Shown here: piece after piece, positions 37,746 to 49,582 of the stretch | Layout of the letters: each line of letters begins with the position of its first letter | Numbering within the stretch: position 1 is the stretch's first letter | NCBI GenBank assembly: GCA_030386875.1 | Contig: CM059559.1 | Location: 62,200,392-62,264,391 of the forward strand | Direction: 5' to 3' | Length of the DNA: 64,000 nucleotides | Origin: Morinoia aosen | Taxonomy: Eukaryota; Arthropoda; Malacostraca; Amphipoda; Talitridae | The notes under the pieces: generated by a model | Seen by the model: the letters and a program-made list of their open reading frames with translations, nothing else | Databases searched by the model: none | What the model was told of the DNA's origin: nothing | Translations under genes and position numbers: made by a program

Positions 37746-38984
37746 CGAGTAAAAAATTTAACTTTCAACATATACACATACTGGCCAAATTTCAAACGAA
37801 TCGGATGAAAAAATTGAAATCTTGATGTGACCCCCTTAATTTGCTTGGAAGACCGTCCTCTGTCTTGAGAAACCACCCGTTTTATTCTCCTACCCAATGC
37901 AGGTGAAATTTTTTTCGGTCTACCACTAGATTTTGCTGTTCCGTAATTCTCTGGGTCCTTTAGGAAGTTACAAATTACAGTTTTACTGCGGTGAATCACA
38001 GCTGCGATTGCGCGTTGTGACAAGCCTCGCTTATACAGTTCGACATTTCGACCACGTCCAAATTCGGAAAGTTTGCTTGCTTTGGGCATGGTGAAACCTT
38101 TACGCTTTCAGAGCCAACCTGTAACTAATCTAAAATGCCGGAAATTACCCATAAACTAAACTTTTTTTTACCCTGCCATTATAATTATGATCAACTGAAA
38201 AAGTCATTATTCATTACAAGTGTTGATTTCTTAATAAATTGTTACATTTGTTATTTTTTCTCTTTCTCACCTTTTACCTTTGGTGATTATCGATCTCTAG
38301 TTGAATTCATTTAATTTTTAATCTCGGAAAAGTTTGCATTTTTGTAAATTTTCAAGTGGTCTTAAAATTTTGATCAGCAGTGTATTAGCGAGGCCTTCAC
38401 CCGCTCGGCCTTCAAAAATTGACTTGAAACTTACTTGCTCTCCAGTTACTAGACAAGCGGAAAATAAATGAAGCTAAATTAAATAAACGCACGTGGTCTT
38501 TGAAAAGCTAAAATACTATGGCGTGTAGCACAGGTACAACCAAGGAAGTTGGGTACGTGAAACTGGCGTCATCGCTCTAGAGTGAAACTAATTTCCAGTA
38601 GCTGTGGGCAGACCAAGGAGGTTTAATGGGTGGAGGCGGCATCGCTATCTTTCGCCAGTCAAACGAGTGAATCCACTTTTGCCGTCCTAAGCCCCGCCCC
38701 TCGGCGGTATTTGAACCCTGATGTGGAGGAGGTGTGGTAGTGAAGGGGTACCACCACCTCCAACATCAGCGACCAAACACTGCGCTGTGAAATGGCAGAC
38801 TTGTGCTAGTCTGTGATGAACGTTTTTTTTTCTTAGGCATATATTTCAATTGCGTCCTCGGTGAATGATAAAGAACAACATTTCCATAGAAACATTTATT
38901 CAGCAGCTTACGTCCAGTTATGTAAAGAAAAGAATAATTACATACGCTCTACGTACCTGATTTTTTTTTCTGAGTGTTCTAAGT

Positions 38985-40544
38985 TTAATGAAGAACACTT
39001 TTACAACCCAATAGTAATTTAATTTTGTTGTGCTGAGCAATTTTCATAGAATATAGGTAATAAATTAACATACCTGTAAATGAAGTGAATTTATTTGAGA
39101 TCCGACGGCTACATTTTTTCTGTTTATGAATGGTTTCGTTAAATAGTTTAGTAGAGTGATGACATCTTATGGTACTATATTGAGATACAACACATTTTAT
39201 TAATAAATAAATATGATAATGTAGAGGATCAACTTTGAAACAGTGGTTGTCAAGTGAAGTGAACAGTTTCTTTTCAATACAAATACGAAGTGTAGGAATA
39301 AGCATTTTTTTAGTTGTGAGTATTAGGATTCATACACATAGCAAGATCTTGCTAACATTTCTTTTCAGCAATCAAACATATGTCGATTACATCACTTGAT
39401 GGATAGGTCAAGTGCACTTTCTCTTTAAGATGAATGAACTTTAAGGAATCTTTATTGCCAGCATTTCGACAAAGGGCAATTATACATGATTCGCTACGAA
39501 GAACATTTTTTAATTTTCTCACGATGTATCCTCCTATATACGAAACAACATTATAAAAATACGCTGAATTAGAGAAAATTTTGGAATAATTTTCACCATA
39601 TTTGGTACATGTATCCTCTTAGCATGAATCAATACATTGAACATCGTCCGATATTATTCTATTCTTAGAACATGAATTTTTAAACTCTCTTACAACGCAA
39701 GATGAGATCAATAGAGATGGGTTGCTTCTACTAGATGCTGTTAAAATTGTTACATCTTCAAAAGACATGCAGTCGCCATTAATAACATCTTTTATTTCGT
39801 TGTGAACAAACAGACGTTTATAGGAAGAAGCAAATTGTTTTGCTGTTGGGTTGTTATTGCAACCTCCTTTGCTCTTAATTTTCCGAAAATTGTTCCTAAA
39901 TGATCTTGACTTATTTTATACGTGAGCAAAAAACTCAAGCCCAGTTTAAACTTTTATAAAACAAGTTTTTAATGCTTTCAATGTAAATTAAGAATTGTAT
40001 AACTCCTGTTTTCCTAACTGACTCGCAAATTAGTTTGACAGATGTTGGGCAGCAAAGTGATTTTATGTACAAACTGTCTTCATCCAGGGTAGAAAATAAG
40101 TTGCCGGCTTTATTTGAGTTAGTAGGTTTCTTATATGTAGAAGACAATTTATTTCTAAAACTTAGTATACCAAGAACTCTATTAAATACTCTCATAAATT
40201 TTATAGTTGCCTCACTACCGCTAAAACCGCTAATATTATTATTTAGACTAAATTGCCATCCACTCGAAACGGAATCACTTAGAAGTTGAGCAGCAAGTTT
40301 TACACTCGTATTTTTTTAAGTTATTTATGTGCTTTTATTTTACCATATTAGCTAAATGTATTCCTGTTGAAGTTTGCAATTCAGGTAATTTCTGTATGTT
40401 ACTCCACTTTATCGTATTTCCTTCACCATCAACAATAAATTTTTTATCACCAAAAGTATTTCTAATTAATTTTAACGTGTGACAAGTATCTAGCAACAAG
40501 TGAATAAATTCGTTAGTTATAGGATGAGCAAAACATGGCGACAA
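38985..40544 (-). pseudogene. P-element/THAP9-like transposase, C-terminal two thirds
   Basis: Minus-strand segments in order: L-L-L-D-T-C-H-T-L-K-L-I-R-N-T-F-G-D (40544 on; family D-x-C-H-M-L-K-L-x-R-N), then I-K-W-S-N-I-Q-K-L-P-E-L-Q-T; next A-A-Q-L-L-S-D-S-V and E-A-T-I-K-F-M-R-V-F-N-R (40300-40180); then G-C-N-N-N-P-T-A-K-Q-F-A-S-S-Y-K-R-L (about 39870), I-G-G-Y-I-V-R-K-L (about 39530), and L-F-N-E-T-I-H then S-R-R-I-S-N-K-F near the end. These match the RNase-H-like and C-terminal parts of P/THAP9 transposases. Stops and frameshifts separate the segments. The N-terminal THAP domain was not found. Confidence 0.75.
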
Positions 40545-42374
40545 ATTATCTAATCCTAGCTTGCACCCAAATTGTTATATTTGTAGCAATGCATGAACGC
40601 GTCATATTGAAAAACTCGTCCATGAACGCAGCGTGGATAAACGGCGCCCTTCCACGTTGAGTGCCTGACAAACTGAGCCCCATCACAGAACACTTACATA
40701 AGAAGAAATTCAAAAGTACGGTGGACCGCAAGCCCGCTCTAGACAAACGTACTCACGCACGCCAACCAATCAGCTTATAGAAGCATGACTGGCAGCTGAC
40801 GTCATTGGTGCCAAGTCTTTCAATTGGCTGCGTATCCAGGCTTTACTATGATACTAGTTAGGGTTGGAACTCGTTTTTATTCAAACGTTATGAAACGTTT
40901 CTTGGCGTAATAAGGATAATGAAATCCAAAGCAGTACATTTCGATTATATTGATAAAACTTTTTTATATTGTCCTTCACTATACATAAACGTGAATGTGC
41001 ATTCATGAACACCTATACAATTTATATTTAAAAACTAAGGTGCATTCAAATTAAACTCAGGTTCTAAATGTGATAAAACGTCGGTGCCGTATTTTAAATT
41101 TTTCGGAAAGAGTTCATCACCATTTCAAACCATTAAACACCAGATTCTAATATTAGTCGAAACAATACGATAATGAATAAATTAAGATGTTTGAGTGATA
41201 AAAAACTGCTATAAATAAGAAGCACAATTTTCCATTAAGCATTTTTTAAGCGTACGTAAGAAGCCATTTCTGTTGCATTTTTCGATACACCTCTGTCAAA
41301 GGCTCACAGCCGACTAATGACTTCAGATTCAAACAAAAGTATCGTAACAATTTATCGGCTTTGTCATTGGCCAATTGGCACCTACGTCATTGTCGACAGA
41401 ACTGAAACTCACTTAGTGATAAGTGGAGGATCTTCTAGTATATGATCTGTGGCCCCATCTCCGTGTCTGGGGCCGCCGGGCCGTCTGCCTACAGCTACCG
41501 AAAATTGGCTTCACTTTGGAGCGATGATGCCGGCTCCAAGTTTATTAAACCTTCTTGAGGCAGACGGCCCCAGACACGGAGACAGGGTTGCCAATTTAGC
41601 CCGAAACGGGCTAAATTTAGCCCTTTTATAACTTTATTAGCCCGCAAAAATAATGATTCCTCCCTAGCGCGTTTTTCAGCCTGATGGAGAAAAACATAGC
41701 CCTATTTTTAACCCGCTTTACTTTTGATCAGAAGAATCGCTAATTTTTAAACTTCAATCCAAAGAAATCTAATTTTAACGTCGCTTGATCGAAAGCGTGG
41801 TCACGTGTCATCGTGATTATTGTTAAAGACATGTCCTGCAGCTGTAGTTGGCGCCAAGACGATCCTCAGCCCAGTGAATCAATCGATGCTCCTTAGCCTC
41901 ATTTCAGATTGCCCCGCGAAACTGAGTGTGGTCGCTCGCTCTGCACTTTTGAAATATTCGTCTTTAGATATTTTTGAAAGGCTGCTTTCCATTATTTTAT
42001 GCTGCGTTTTTTCCAGAGAATGAGCGCTATCCAGCATGAAGAAGAAATATCCAGCATGGAAATACACTCATGTGACCAAACTTAAGAGTGAAAGTAAAAA
42101 AATTATTCGTTCAAGATGCGCTGATTTCTTGATAGAACTGCTGATCGACCAGTTACGCTAGCGTCTACCTAAGAAGTGCTAAATATTAGAATCAATGCCG
42201 GAACAAAGCATCACCACCAGTTTAATTCCTCTAAAATACTATATTTTGTCGTTAGCAAAACTGTTCGCATTAGACGTAGCCATTATAACAAAATTTTATT
42301 TTCAATGGAAACAATTGCACACCGCTGCATGGAAAGCACCAAGCGCGAAGGACCGCACCGCAATAAAATTCTAG
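40545..42374. other. Spacer between the P-like arms, no gene seen
   Basis: No P-type segment was recognised here. It includes the small inverted repeat at 41458-41582 and a stretch near 41590-41650 with repeated TTTAGCCC/GGGCTAAA. Short open frames show no family motif. Confidence 0.45.
41458..41582. repeat. GC-rich foldback with CTCCGTGTCTGGGGCC arms
   Basis: The left arm starts TCTCCGTGTCTGGGGCCG (41458) and ends CCGTCTGCCT (41490). The right arm (41558-41582), reversed, gives TCTCCGTGTCTGGGGCCG followed directly by TCTGCCT. The left arm has about 8 extra bases in the middle. The loop is about 67 bp. Confidence 0.75.
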
Positions 42375-43735
42375 GAAAATTGTAAAACTGGGCATGTGTT
42401 TTTTATTAAAATAAATTTTCTGGAAAATTGAAAGCAGAGATGTTTGAAATAACAACCCGACAGAAAAAAAAAATTGCTTGTTCCTATAAACGTCTATTTG
42501 TTCACAACGATATATAAGATGTTCTTAATGGTTACTGCTCGTCTTTTGAAGATGTAACAATTTTAACAGCATCTAGTAGAAGCAGCCCATCTTCATTAAT
42601 CTCATCTTGCGCTGTAACAGTGTTTACCAATTCGTGTTCTAAGAATAGAATAATGTCTGACGATGTTCAATGCAAGGATTCATGCAAAAGGGATACATGT
42701 ACCAACTTGGTAGAAAATTTTTCCAAATTTTTTTCTAATTCAGTGTTTTTTATAATGGTATTTCTTATATAGGAGGATATATCGTAAGAAAATTAAAAAA
42801 TATTCTTCGTAGCGAATCATGTTTAATTGCCCTTTGTCGAAATGCTGGCAATAAAGATTCCTTAAAGTTCATTCATCTTAAAGAGAAAGTGCACTTGACC
42901 TATCCATCAAGTGATGTAATCGACATATGTTTGATTGCTGAAAAGAAATGTCAGCAAGATCTTGCTATGTGTATGAATCCTAATACAACTTAAAAAATAC
43001 TTATTTCTACACTTCGTATTTGTATTGAAAAAGAAACTGTTCACTTCACTTTACATTTTACAACCACTGCTTTGAAGTTGATCCTCTACATAATCATGTT
43101 TTTTTATTTATAAAATGGTTTGTGTCTCAATGTATCACTTTATGATGACATCACTCCATTAAACTATTCAACGAAACTATTCATAAACAGAAAAACTTTA
43201 CACGTCAGATTTCAAATAAATTAAGTTTATTTGCAGGTATGTAGATTTAATGCCTATATTCTACAAAAATTGCTCCGTTAAACAAAATTAAATTACTGTT
43301 TTGTTGTAAAAATATATTTTAATAACTTAGAACACGCATAAAAGTTCAGGTACGTAGAACGTATGTAATTATTCTTTTCTTTACATAACTGGATGTAAGC
43401 TGCTAAACTAATGTTTCTATGTAAATGTTGTTCTTTATCATTCAGCGAGGACGCAATTGAAATATATGCCTAAGAAAACAACACGTACAGCACAGACTAG
43501 CGCAAGTCTGCCATTTCACAGTGCGGTGTTCAGTCGCTGATGATGGAAGTGGTGGTACACCTCCACTGCAACACCACCTCCACATTTGGCCCCATCAAAT
43601 AAATGCCGGGTGGGCGGGGCTTGAAACGGAAGTGGCTTCACTAGCTTGACTGGCAAAAAATAGCGATGCCGGTTCCATGTATCCAACTTCCTTGGGTACA
43701 ACTGACCCCTGTATACCATGTAAACCAGATTTGTC
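42375..43735 (+). pseudogene. Second, inverted copy of the 3' half of the P-like transposase
   Basis: On the plus strand this gives S-Y-K-R-L-F-V-H-N-D-I, T-I-L-T-A-S-S-R-S, then (42775 on) S-x-E-N-x-K-x-I or, in the shifted frame, G-G-Y-I-V-R-K-L-K-N-I-L-R-S-E-S-C-L-I-A-L-C and H-L-T-Y-P-S-S-D-V-I-D-I-C. It is the reverse complement of 39300-39890 with about one difference per ten bases. Stops show it is dead. Confidence 0.7.
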
Positions 43736-44989
43736 TTTAGATTAGCCTTGCATAATTACTGGAAACAGCTCGCAAGTCTTTACTCACTTGCCAGCACACT
43801 CACGTAACCTGAAATTGGATTAGTATGGCTAAAGGGCAAAATATAGTACATTTTCCTCGCGTATTTCTTCTCTCTCATACTCAGAGCAATGATATCATTA
43901 TTTGGAAGAGTACTTTTTATTTATCCTCTTTCTCGATGTCACATTAATTGTACCACATTTTTCATTGTCATTTCCTCATTTCACTGCAATTTCCTCATTG
44001 TTTTGCTAGGCCTAATCCTCAGCGAGTTCTGTACTACTTGAACATCATCTTTCAATCAATTCCTGTCCTCTTAATACAGAGCATTGTTCTCTCAGTAATG
44101 GATCCCTTGATTCATACTTTCTCAAAACTCTAATGCAAAAATTTTCTTCTTATTCTCTAATGCCAGAACGTTGGGTTTTACAAGAGTGTTTGGCAACCTT
44201 TGGACAAATTGGAACGCACTTCCCCACTGGCAACATCACACCGGCATTTCCTACCAGTACAAAAAAATACCCGAACGGTAATTCCGAATTTGACAAAATA
44301 TAACTTGACATAAACATTGCTGCATCTAATTCTCTCGCGACTTCTCTGCGTATAATTGGTGAGACACTCGGTTTACCAATCGTTGTCGTAGTAGCCTAGT
44401 AGTCATAGTTCTCATCATATTCTCTCCAGCCAAGCGGGTTACAGAAAATTCAGGCGCAATTACGGGTCACGCATATTAATTAGATATCTAGGTTCCAATA
44501 CTCTTCTTTGGAATTGCGATATTGATCGAATTTAACTTTAAATTTACGTTTGAATCAATATAAGACATTTATTGTCGGAAAAAAATACTCAATCCCCCCA
44601 AAAATTGTAACATAATCTATCCTCAGCACTAGCGCAACCTTATACAATAGTGATTAACACAATAAAAAAAGTTACGGATCAAAATCAAATACGCTAACAC
44701 TTAAAATACGGAAAAACTTAAATTTGCTTCAACAAAACTCACATGCCATTGCAATGGTTTGCTCTAAATGCGACAATGCAAAAATACAAAAAATAACTCA
44801 AACGTCTCGGAATCACTGACTGGGAACGGCCTTGCTGTTTGCTTGCACTGGCTAATGCAAAAAAAAACTGCTGGCAAAAAACTGTACTTCTGTTGCGCAG
44901 ATACAAGTGGTCTGCCTGACTAACATGCAAAGAGGATTGCCGGAAAATTAGTTCTTGTTTTACGAGGTACATAATTTTTGTTGCTTTAT
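43736..44989. other. No gene seen
   Basis: AT-rich DNA between the P-like region and the Penelope-like element. Nothing was recognised. Confidence 0.4.
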
Positions 44990-46193
44990 TTTTCTTAGAT
45001 TGATCGCTCGCCCAATGAAGATACACTGTAGACGCTCGCCGCACAACGTAGATTCACTGTTGTCGCCTGAAGCACGACGTAACACAAAAATAGTAAAACT
45101 AAGGCGGGTAAAAACATCTTTCATAAAAATCTCACGATGTATTTTGAAAAAAGAGCTTTCGAGCACATCCACACTCATCTTCAATATCTGGAAAATGAAA
45201 TTGAAACATTGTAAACACAGTACATGAATACAAATTATTATTGGAAATTAAATGAAAAAAATTAGGACAAGATATTCAGAGGCGCAGAAGATGACATATC
45301 ATTGAGACTTGGCTTAAATTGATGAATTATGACACTTTCTTGTAACTTAAGGCTATGTTTATCCCAAGTTGAGACTATTTTGAAATCATCAGTGTGAATT
45401 GGATGTTCAGATTCTGATGCGTGATCTTTTATACTGCTGTGCAATGGGTTTGACACTCTATTTCCCGTACGGACCGACACCCCCTTGTGCTCAGCTATGC
45501 GTGTGGCAAAATGGCGAGCAGTCTCGCCATAATAAGTGGTCCCACACTGGCCACACGTATATCTATAAGCCACGCAGCTATGCAACAAAGTGGGCATCCT
45601 ATCGCCGTACCGGAAAAAACTGTCAATGTTGAAGAAATTGCGGAAAGTAATGCGTATGTCAATTTGCAGATAGAACTTATTACATATATCACGAATTTCA
45701 CTGTAAATTTTCTGATTTTGCCACCGTGAAATGAAGGGCAGAATGAAATAAACTATCTTTTTCTCAGCACTTGCGACTGGAATTTTTCTATTTCTAAAGG
45801 ATTCGATTTTACTACGAAATGTGTTCTCAATGAAAGACATAGGGTAAAAGTTCATAGCAAAATAGGAACGCAGATATTCTAACTCTCTTGTGAAGTAAAG
45901 GTAACATGAATATAATTTGAAGGCCCTTTCAATTAAAAATGAAATAAGATTAAAGCTGCATCTAAAATTAACAGCGCTGTCAAATCTCAAACCTAACCCA
46001 GAGTTTTTTTTTCGATACACTTTAGCTTTAAAGACCGAGCTGTTTTTTCAATGGTAAGATCAAGAAAATTAAGCTTGCAGTCTGACTCAACCTCTTTCAT
46101 AAATTTTATAGAACCGTGTTTAATATTGATGTAGGCTAAAAATAAATCTATATGGGAAACGTCTCTAAAAAGCAAGAAAGTATCATCGATATA
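44990..46193 (-). mobile_element. Penelope-like element, 3' half
   Basis: On the minus strand it starts at the catalytic Y-I-D-D box (46193) and runs through the thumb, the linker, the GIY-YIG endonuclease and about 270 bp of 3' non-coding sequence. The 3' sequence (about 44990-45260) recurs reversed at 59907-60090 beside a second copy, which defines the family's 3' end. The 5' half of the same reading frame is at 59171-59457. Confidence 0.88.
45262..46193 (-). pseudogene. Penelope-like RT thumb and GIY-YIG endonuclease
   Basis: The frame opens I-D-D-T-F-L-L-F-R-D-V-S-H-I, continues L-N-F-L-D-L-T-I-E, shifts frame at a run of eight Ts near 46010, and then runs open for about 250 residues to L-N-I-L-S-stop at 45262. 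The GIY-YIG endonuclease of Penelope-like elements is visible as Y-T-C-G-Q-C-G-T-T-Y-Y-G-E-T-A-R followed by R-I-A-E-H-K, with the C-x-x-C typical of the family. The frameshift makes it a pseudogene, but a young one. Confidence 0.9.
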
Positions 46194-46691
46194 CGAGGGG
46201 TAGTCAAAAAGTTCTCAGACAAATGCCATAATTTATTTATTTAACAACTCATTACTTTTATTTTCCTACATAAGCTATATAGTTGTCTATAGACTTTTGT
46301 AGTCTATGTTTCCAACTGTAAATGCCTTCCTGATAGAATTGGGGGGGCTTGTTCCACTAGGTTCTGTACAAGAGAAAAGTTTTCTTCATTTGTTGCTGTG
46401 GTGGGTCTTCCTCATCGCGGGTCGTCATCAAGTTGGACTCTTCCCTCTTTAAAGCGTTTAATCCAATCATCAACGACTGCTCTACATGGTGCAAAGTCTC
46501 TATAAACCTGCTGTAAAGCTTTGATGTTCTTAACAGGTTTCCAATTTAGTTCATTAAGAAGTTGATGTTAGCTCTGATCTCAAAATTTTCCATTTGAAGG
46601 GTTGAAAATGACTATTTTGAGATGCAACCTCTCTCGATGCAGACCTGACATAGACTGCTCATGCAGCTAGGGTATATGGAGGGAGCATAGC
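46194..46691 (-). pseudogene. Internally deleted mariner with N- and C-terminal transposase remnants
   Basis: On the minus strand M-E-N-F-E-I-R-A-N-I-N-F-L starts near 46595, followed after an indel by I-K-A-L-Q-Q-V-Y-R-D-F-A-P and W-I-K-R-F-K-E-G-R, then D-D-D-P-R-stop-G-R-P-T-T-A-T-N-E-E-N. This is the helix-turn-helix and G-R-P linker of mariner transposases. The catalytic domain is deleted. The end of the protein (F-Y-Q-E-G-I-Y-S-W ... Y-V-G-K-stop) follows and leads into the inverted repeat at 46194. The outer 5' terminal repeat that a complete element would have near 46690 is not there. Confidence 0.82.
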
Positions 46692-48022
46692 TGATTCCGA
46701 TCGGGCTCAATTTGGTTGCAAAAGTTGAGAGACTCAGGCATTATCAAGGCCCGACACGTGACAATTCTGAGCCAACCACAGACGCTTGGCTGAAGTACAA
46801 CTCCGCCTCTCATTTTCCAGAGCAAGATTAGTACCACGGTATACAGAAGACAGGTAAGTCCACTTCAAAGGGGACAGCTGCTCGAAACCGTTAGACAAGC
46901 CAGCCAATAGGAGACGTTTGAGCTGATACGTCACCGACCCCATACCACGTGATTCACACGTCACTCGCGGCAGCGATGCTCTGGCTGCCGTACGTATGAT
47001 TGCACCATGGTAGGAACTGCCGGATTTCCGCACATACGTATTGAAATTTTTTTTGAATAATATGGAAACTATGTTACTGAAAAACTTTGATAATCTCGTA
47101 TGCAATGCTTAATAGCCACGTAATAATTGAAATTAGTGTGCACACTGGGCAAAAGTTTCATATTTATCAATACAAAGCTCCGTTTGCGACTTGCATACTC
47201 ATTGTAATTCTCAAATTCTAATTTCTCTTCTAGAGTGTTAAAGGATAAATCAAATGAAAGTCCTCATAATGTTACTTTATATTTCAGAACGAAACACTGA
47301 GTTCATCGTTTTTCAACGTAAATAAAACACAGGATAAAATTACTCTTGCAAACAATGCTTTCCGCTTCAAGAAAGTCTTCTATTCTTTTAGAATACTTGT
47401 TGAACGATATACATAGGAAGCAGGATTAGTTATTTTACAATGTCCATCATCTTTAATGGACATTTATTTTAGACTATATATATACACATATATTAGAGGC
47501 CTCGTATAAACTCAAATTATAAGAATAGGCTCCCGAAGTACAAATCTTTCTCTTGCACCTTTTCCATATTCTGCTGTGCTCTTTCACTCTTACCTATCGA
47601 TTTGTTTAGATGATTTTTGAATAATCACCGCTACATCAAATTGCGTTATAAAAAATGTGTTTTCAAGATTAGTTAATTTTCGAATTGCTCTGTATCCATG
47701 ATGTACGTGTTAATAGTTGAAAATTTGAATAACGAGCATCGTTGAACTAAAAGTGTAGCTGCTCTGAGTAACCACAGGAATATTGGCAGTATTGCTGTAG
47801 TCATTCCAGCAGCTACACTTTTCCCCGTGAAAATCCCTCAATACAGTAAAACATGCATTTGGCCTAGTTTTACTACATGGCAAAAGTAGCCTTACATCCA
47901 TATTTATTCGATGAATACATCATTGTAGCAATTACATATTGAACACTACGCACTTGAATTATTTAATATACATATACATATACGGCACACATCCTATAAT
48001 ATGCAACTTGCTCCGGTTAATT

Positions 48023-48053
<31 letters not shown>

Positions 48054-48369
48054 TAAACTCAGTTACCGACAACTTCGGTTATAGATCTTTAGTCGTCGCT
48101 TTGGGCATTGCTACCAAAGTTGCTCTGCTGTTGTAAGGTGGTACGCTGAAGTCATCAGTGCCTTCCATCTTTCTCTCCGCTATCTATTCCAATTACTTCA
48201 ATTATGTTATTGCTCGCATATTCCATCATACTCAGACAAGTGCGAAACCACTCAATACAATACACTTTTCCCAAAAACAACAAAACTAATGTCCGACTTC
48301 AACACATAAAGTATGCCCTCCTTTCGTCGGGCCACAACAATTCTCCAGAACTTCACCCCCATTCGTTAC
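46692..48369. other. Non-coding DNA inside the composite unit
   Basis: The first 300 bp are fairly GC-rich and hold a CACGTG-type box (ACACGTGAC, CCACGTGAT), which might be promoter DNA. The rest is AT-rich. An (ATA)n microsatellite lies at 48023-48050. No gene was recognised. Confidence 0.4.
48023..48050. repeat. (ATA)n microsatellite
   Basis: About nine uninterrupted ATA units. Confidence 0.95.
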
Positions 48370-48735
48370 ACAGATTAGATTAGATTATAAGTTAGTTTAA
48401 GCCTCCCTAACGGCTACAAAAATAGAGCGTATCGAAGAGAGGAAGGAGGAAGGCACCATTTAGTATGGAGATAAGAGAATGAGGAATCTATGCAGAAAGG
48501 GCATAGAAACAGTAAGATGAGAAAGAAGTTCATGAAACAAGATAAAAGTTGAAGAAGAAAGTCAGAGGTGCTGAAAAACAGGACAGTAGTGAACCGAAAA
48601 AAGGTGGTCCTTGACATAACAAAAAACATTTTATTTCAACAAAAAGAAGGCCTCCCTAACTCACAGCTCGGGCCCTCACATTTTTCCCCTGGGAGCGCTA
48701 ATTCCCATAGATACAATACTTTAGTCATACTTTAT
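48370..48735 (-). repeat. 370-bp interspersed repeat, copy 1
   Basis: It begins GATTAGATTAGATTATAAGTTAGTTTAAGCC-like sequence, with internal landmarks AGAGAGGAAGGA, GCACCATTTAGTATGGAG and ACAGGACAG, and ends with CTAATTCCCATAGAT. At least five relatives occur in the window. On the minus strand the family ends in AATCTAATCTAATC, which looks like the short tail of a LINE- or SINE-type element; that assigns the strand only tentatively. No coding frame is conserved between copies. Confidence 0.75.
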
Positions 48736-49582
48736 GAATAAGTCCCCCATCAGACAACAGGTTGGCCACACTTATGTTTCCTCCTGTGACCGCTTAGAAA
48801 TTTCAAATCTCATTTCCTTCCCTGTTGGACATAACAAATTATAAGACTTCAGCTATAACCAGACGCTTGAAATGTAAAATACATATTATGATCACTATAT
48901 ATAAAAGAATTTCATGCTACGCCACTATTTTTCAGTAAATTCATATTAGTATTCACCATTCAATAATTTGCACGTCAGAAACCTGAGAATTTAAGCCAAG
49001 AGCGTGTTTTGGTTTCTTATGAGCAAATAAATAAGTTTTAAATGTGAAAGAATGAAGCTCCATCCTGATACAGGACATTAGACGAAGATAAAACGTACCT
49101 GTTTTACTGCCCTAATGTCCTGTGACAATGATGATCTTAATGCTCATATATCTGAAGTGAGAATGAACTCAACAGGGAGCATGTGGTTCTCGGACATGAC
49201 TATTAGTTAGGGTGTAAAATTTAACATCCTCACCCAATCTTCTTGCAAAATTTAATGAAGCCTTGCCTAAACATTCGTCACACGAGGAACGAGAAATGCC
49301 GTCAAACATCTCCGTCAAATATGTACTACGGTAAGCTAGCAATGAGGTCGTTCCATTCAACTGTGATGGAGGAAAACGAACGCTGCGCACAACCGATACT
49401 AAAGGAGGAAATCTCAACGCAATTTCTCACAGTTCTATAATTCTTGAGGTCAAGTATAGCTAACCTAAGACTTTAAATCAAACTTGCAATCTACCCATCT
49501 TGACACATTTGTGTCTAACACGTGGTACTACAAAAAAAAAGACTCACGCATTGCAACCGCCACAGCAAATTAGTCGTCCAAT
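48736..49582. other. No recognisable gene
   Basis: Includes a short inverted repeat, ACAGGACATTAG (49069) with CTAATGTCCTGT (49112). A minus-strand open frame at 49417-49169 ends at a GTGAGG donor-like site, but I do not recognise its protein. Confidence 0.35.

Larger units (their letters stand above)
36759..37835. mobile_element. TTAA-flanked non-autonomous element nested in the Tc3-like transposase
   Basis: The 1077-bp insert is bounded by TTAA on both sides (36755-36758, 37836-37839), the target used by piggyBac-type transposases. Its ends share a short inverted motif: AACGGTCACTTCGGG on the left and, reversed, GGGGGTCACATCAAG on the right. No transposase is present. It contains a perfect palindrome GGGCCAAATTTGGCCC (36771-36786), a GC-rich hairpin and three diverged copies of a 150-180-bp unit. 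The assignment to the piggyBac group rests on TTAA alone. Confidence 0.75.
36025..38089 (-). pseudogene. Tc3-like transposase split by a TTAA insertion
   Basis: The N-terminal part (38089-37840) starts M-P-K-A-S-K-L-S-E-F and carries a helix-turn-helix (L-S-Q-R-A-I-A-A-V-I-H-R-S) and the G-R-P-K-K box. The C-terminal part (36754-36025) carries V-T-I-R-R-H-L, the triad in [18 protein letters not shown] and L-N-P-I-E-N, with 34 residues between second Asp and Glu, and ends [10 protein letters not shown]. Removing the insert with one TTAA copy leaves 984 bp in a single open frame of 327 residues with no stop. The residue after the second catalytic Asp is Asp instead of the usual Asn. The gene was therefore intact, or nearly so, when the insert arrived. 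Confidence 0.9.
35740..38382 (-). mobile_element. Tc3-like DD34E transposon with 200-bp terminal inverted repeats
   Basis: The 2643-bp element is flanked by TA (35738-35739 and 38383-38384). Its ends are CACTCCTGATCAA on the left and, reversed, CACTGCTGATCAA on the right. The repeats extend about 200 bp (35740-35942 and about 38180-38382) and finish near TTTTTCAGTTGATCA. Without the nested 1077-bp insertion and one TTAA it would be about 1.56 kb, normal for this group. The transposase is on the minus strand. Confidence 0.9.
38515..43735. mobile_element. P-element-like transposon region with long inverted arms
   Basis: The left arm (about 38515-39960) and right arm (about 42375-43735) are reverse complements with scattered differences. 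Both outer edges carry ACCAAGGAAGTTGG / ACCCAAGGAAGTTGG next to a GGTACAAC / GTTGTACC step. The left side continues into P-type transposase to about 40545; the right arm repeats only its 3' half. The region is either two P-like copies in opposite orientation with the second 5'-truncated, or one element whose 3' half was duplicated and inverted. The exact ends and target duplications were not resolved. Confidence 0.65.

Noticed and set aside
49169-49417. Minus-strand frame ending at a GTGAGG donor-like site
   Set aside because: Considered as a missing prefoldin-3 exon, but the residues do not match the family and no homology was recognised.
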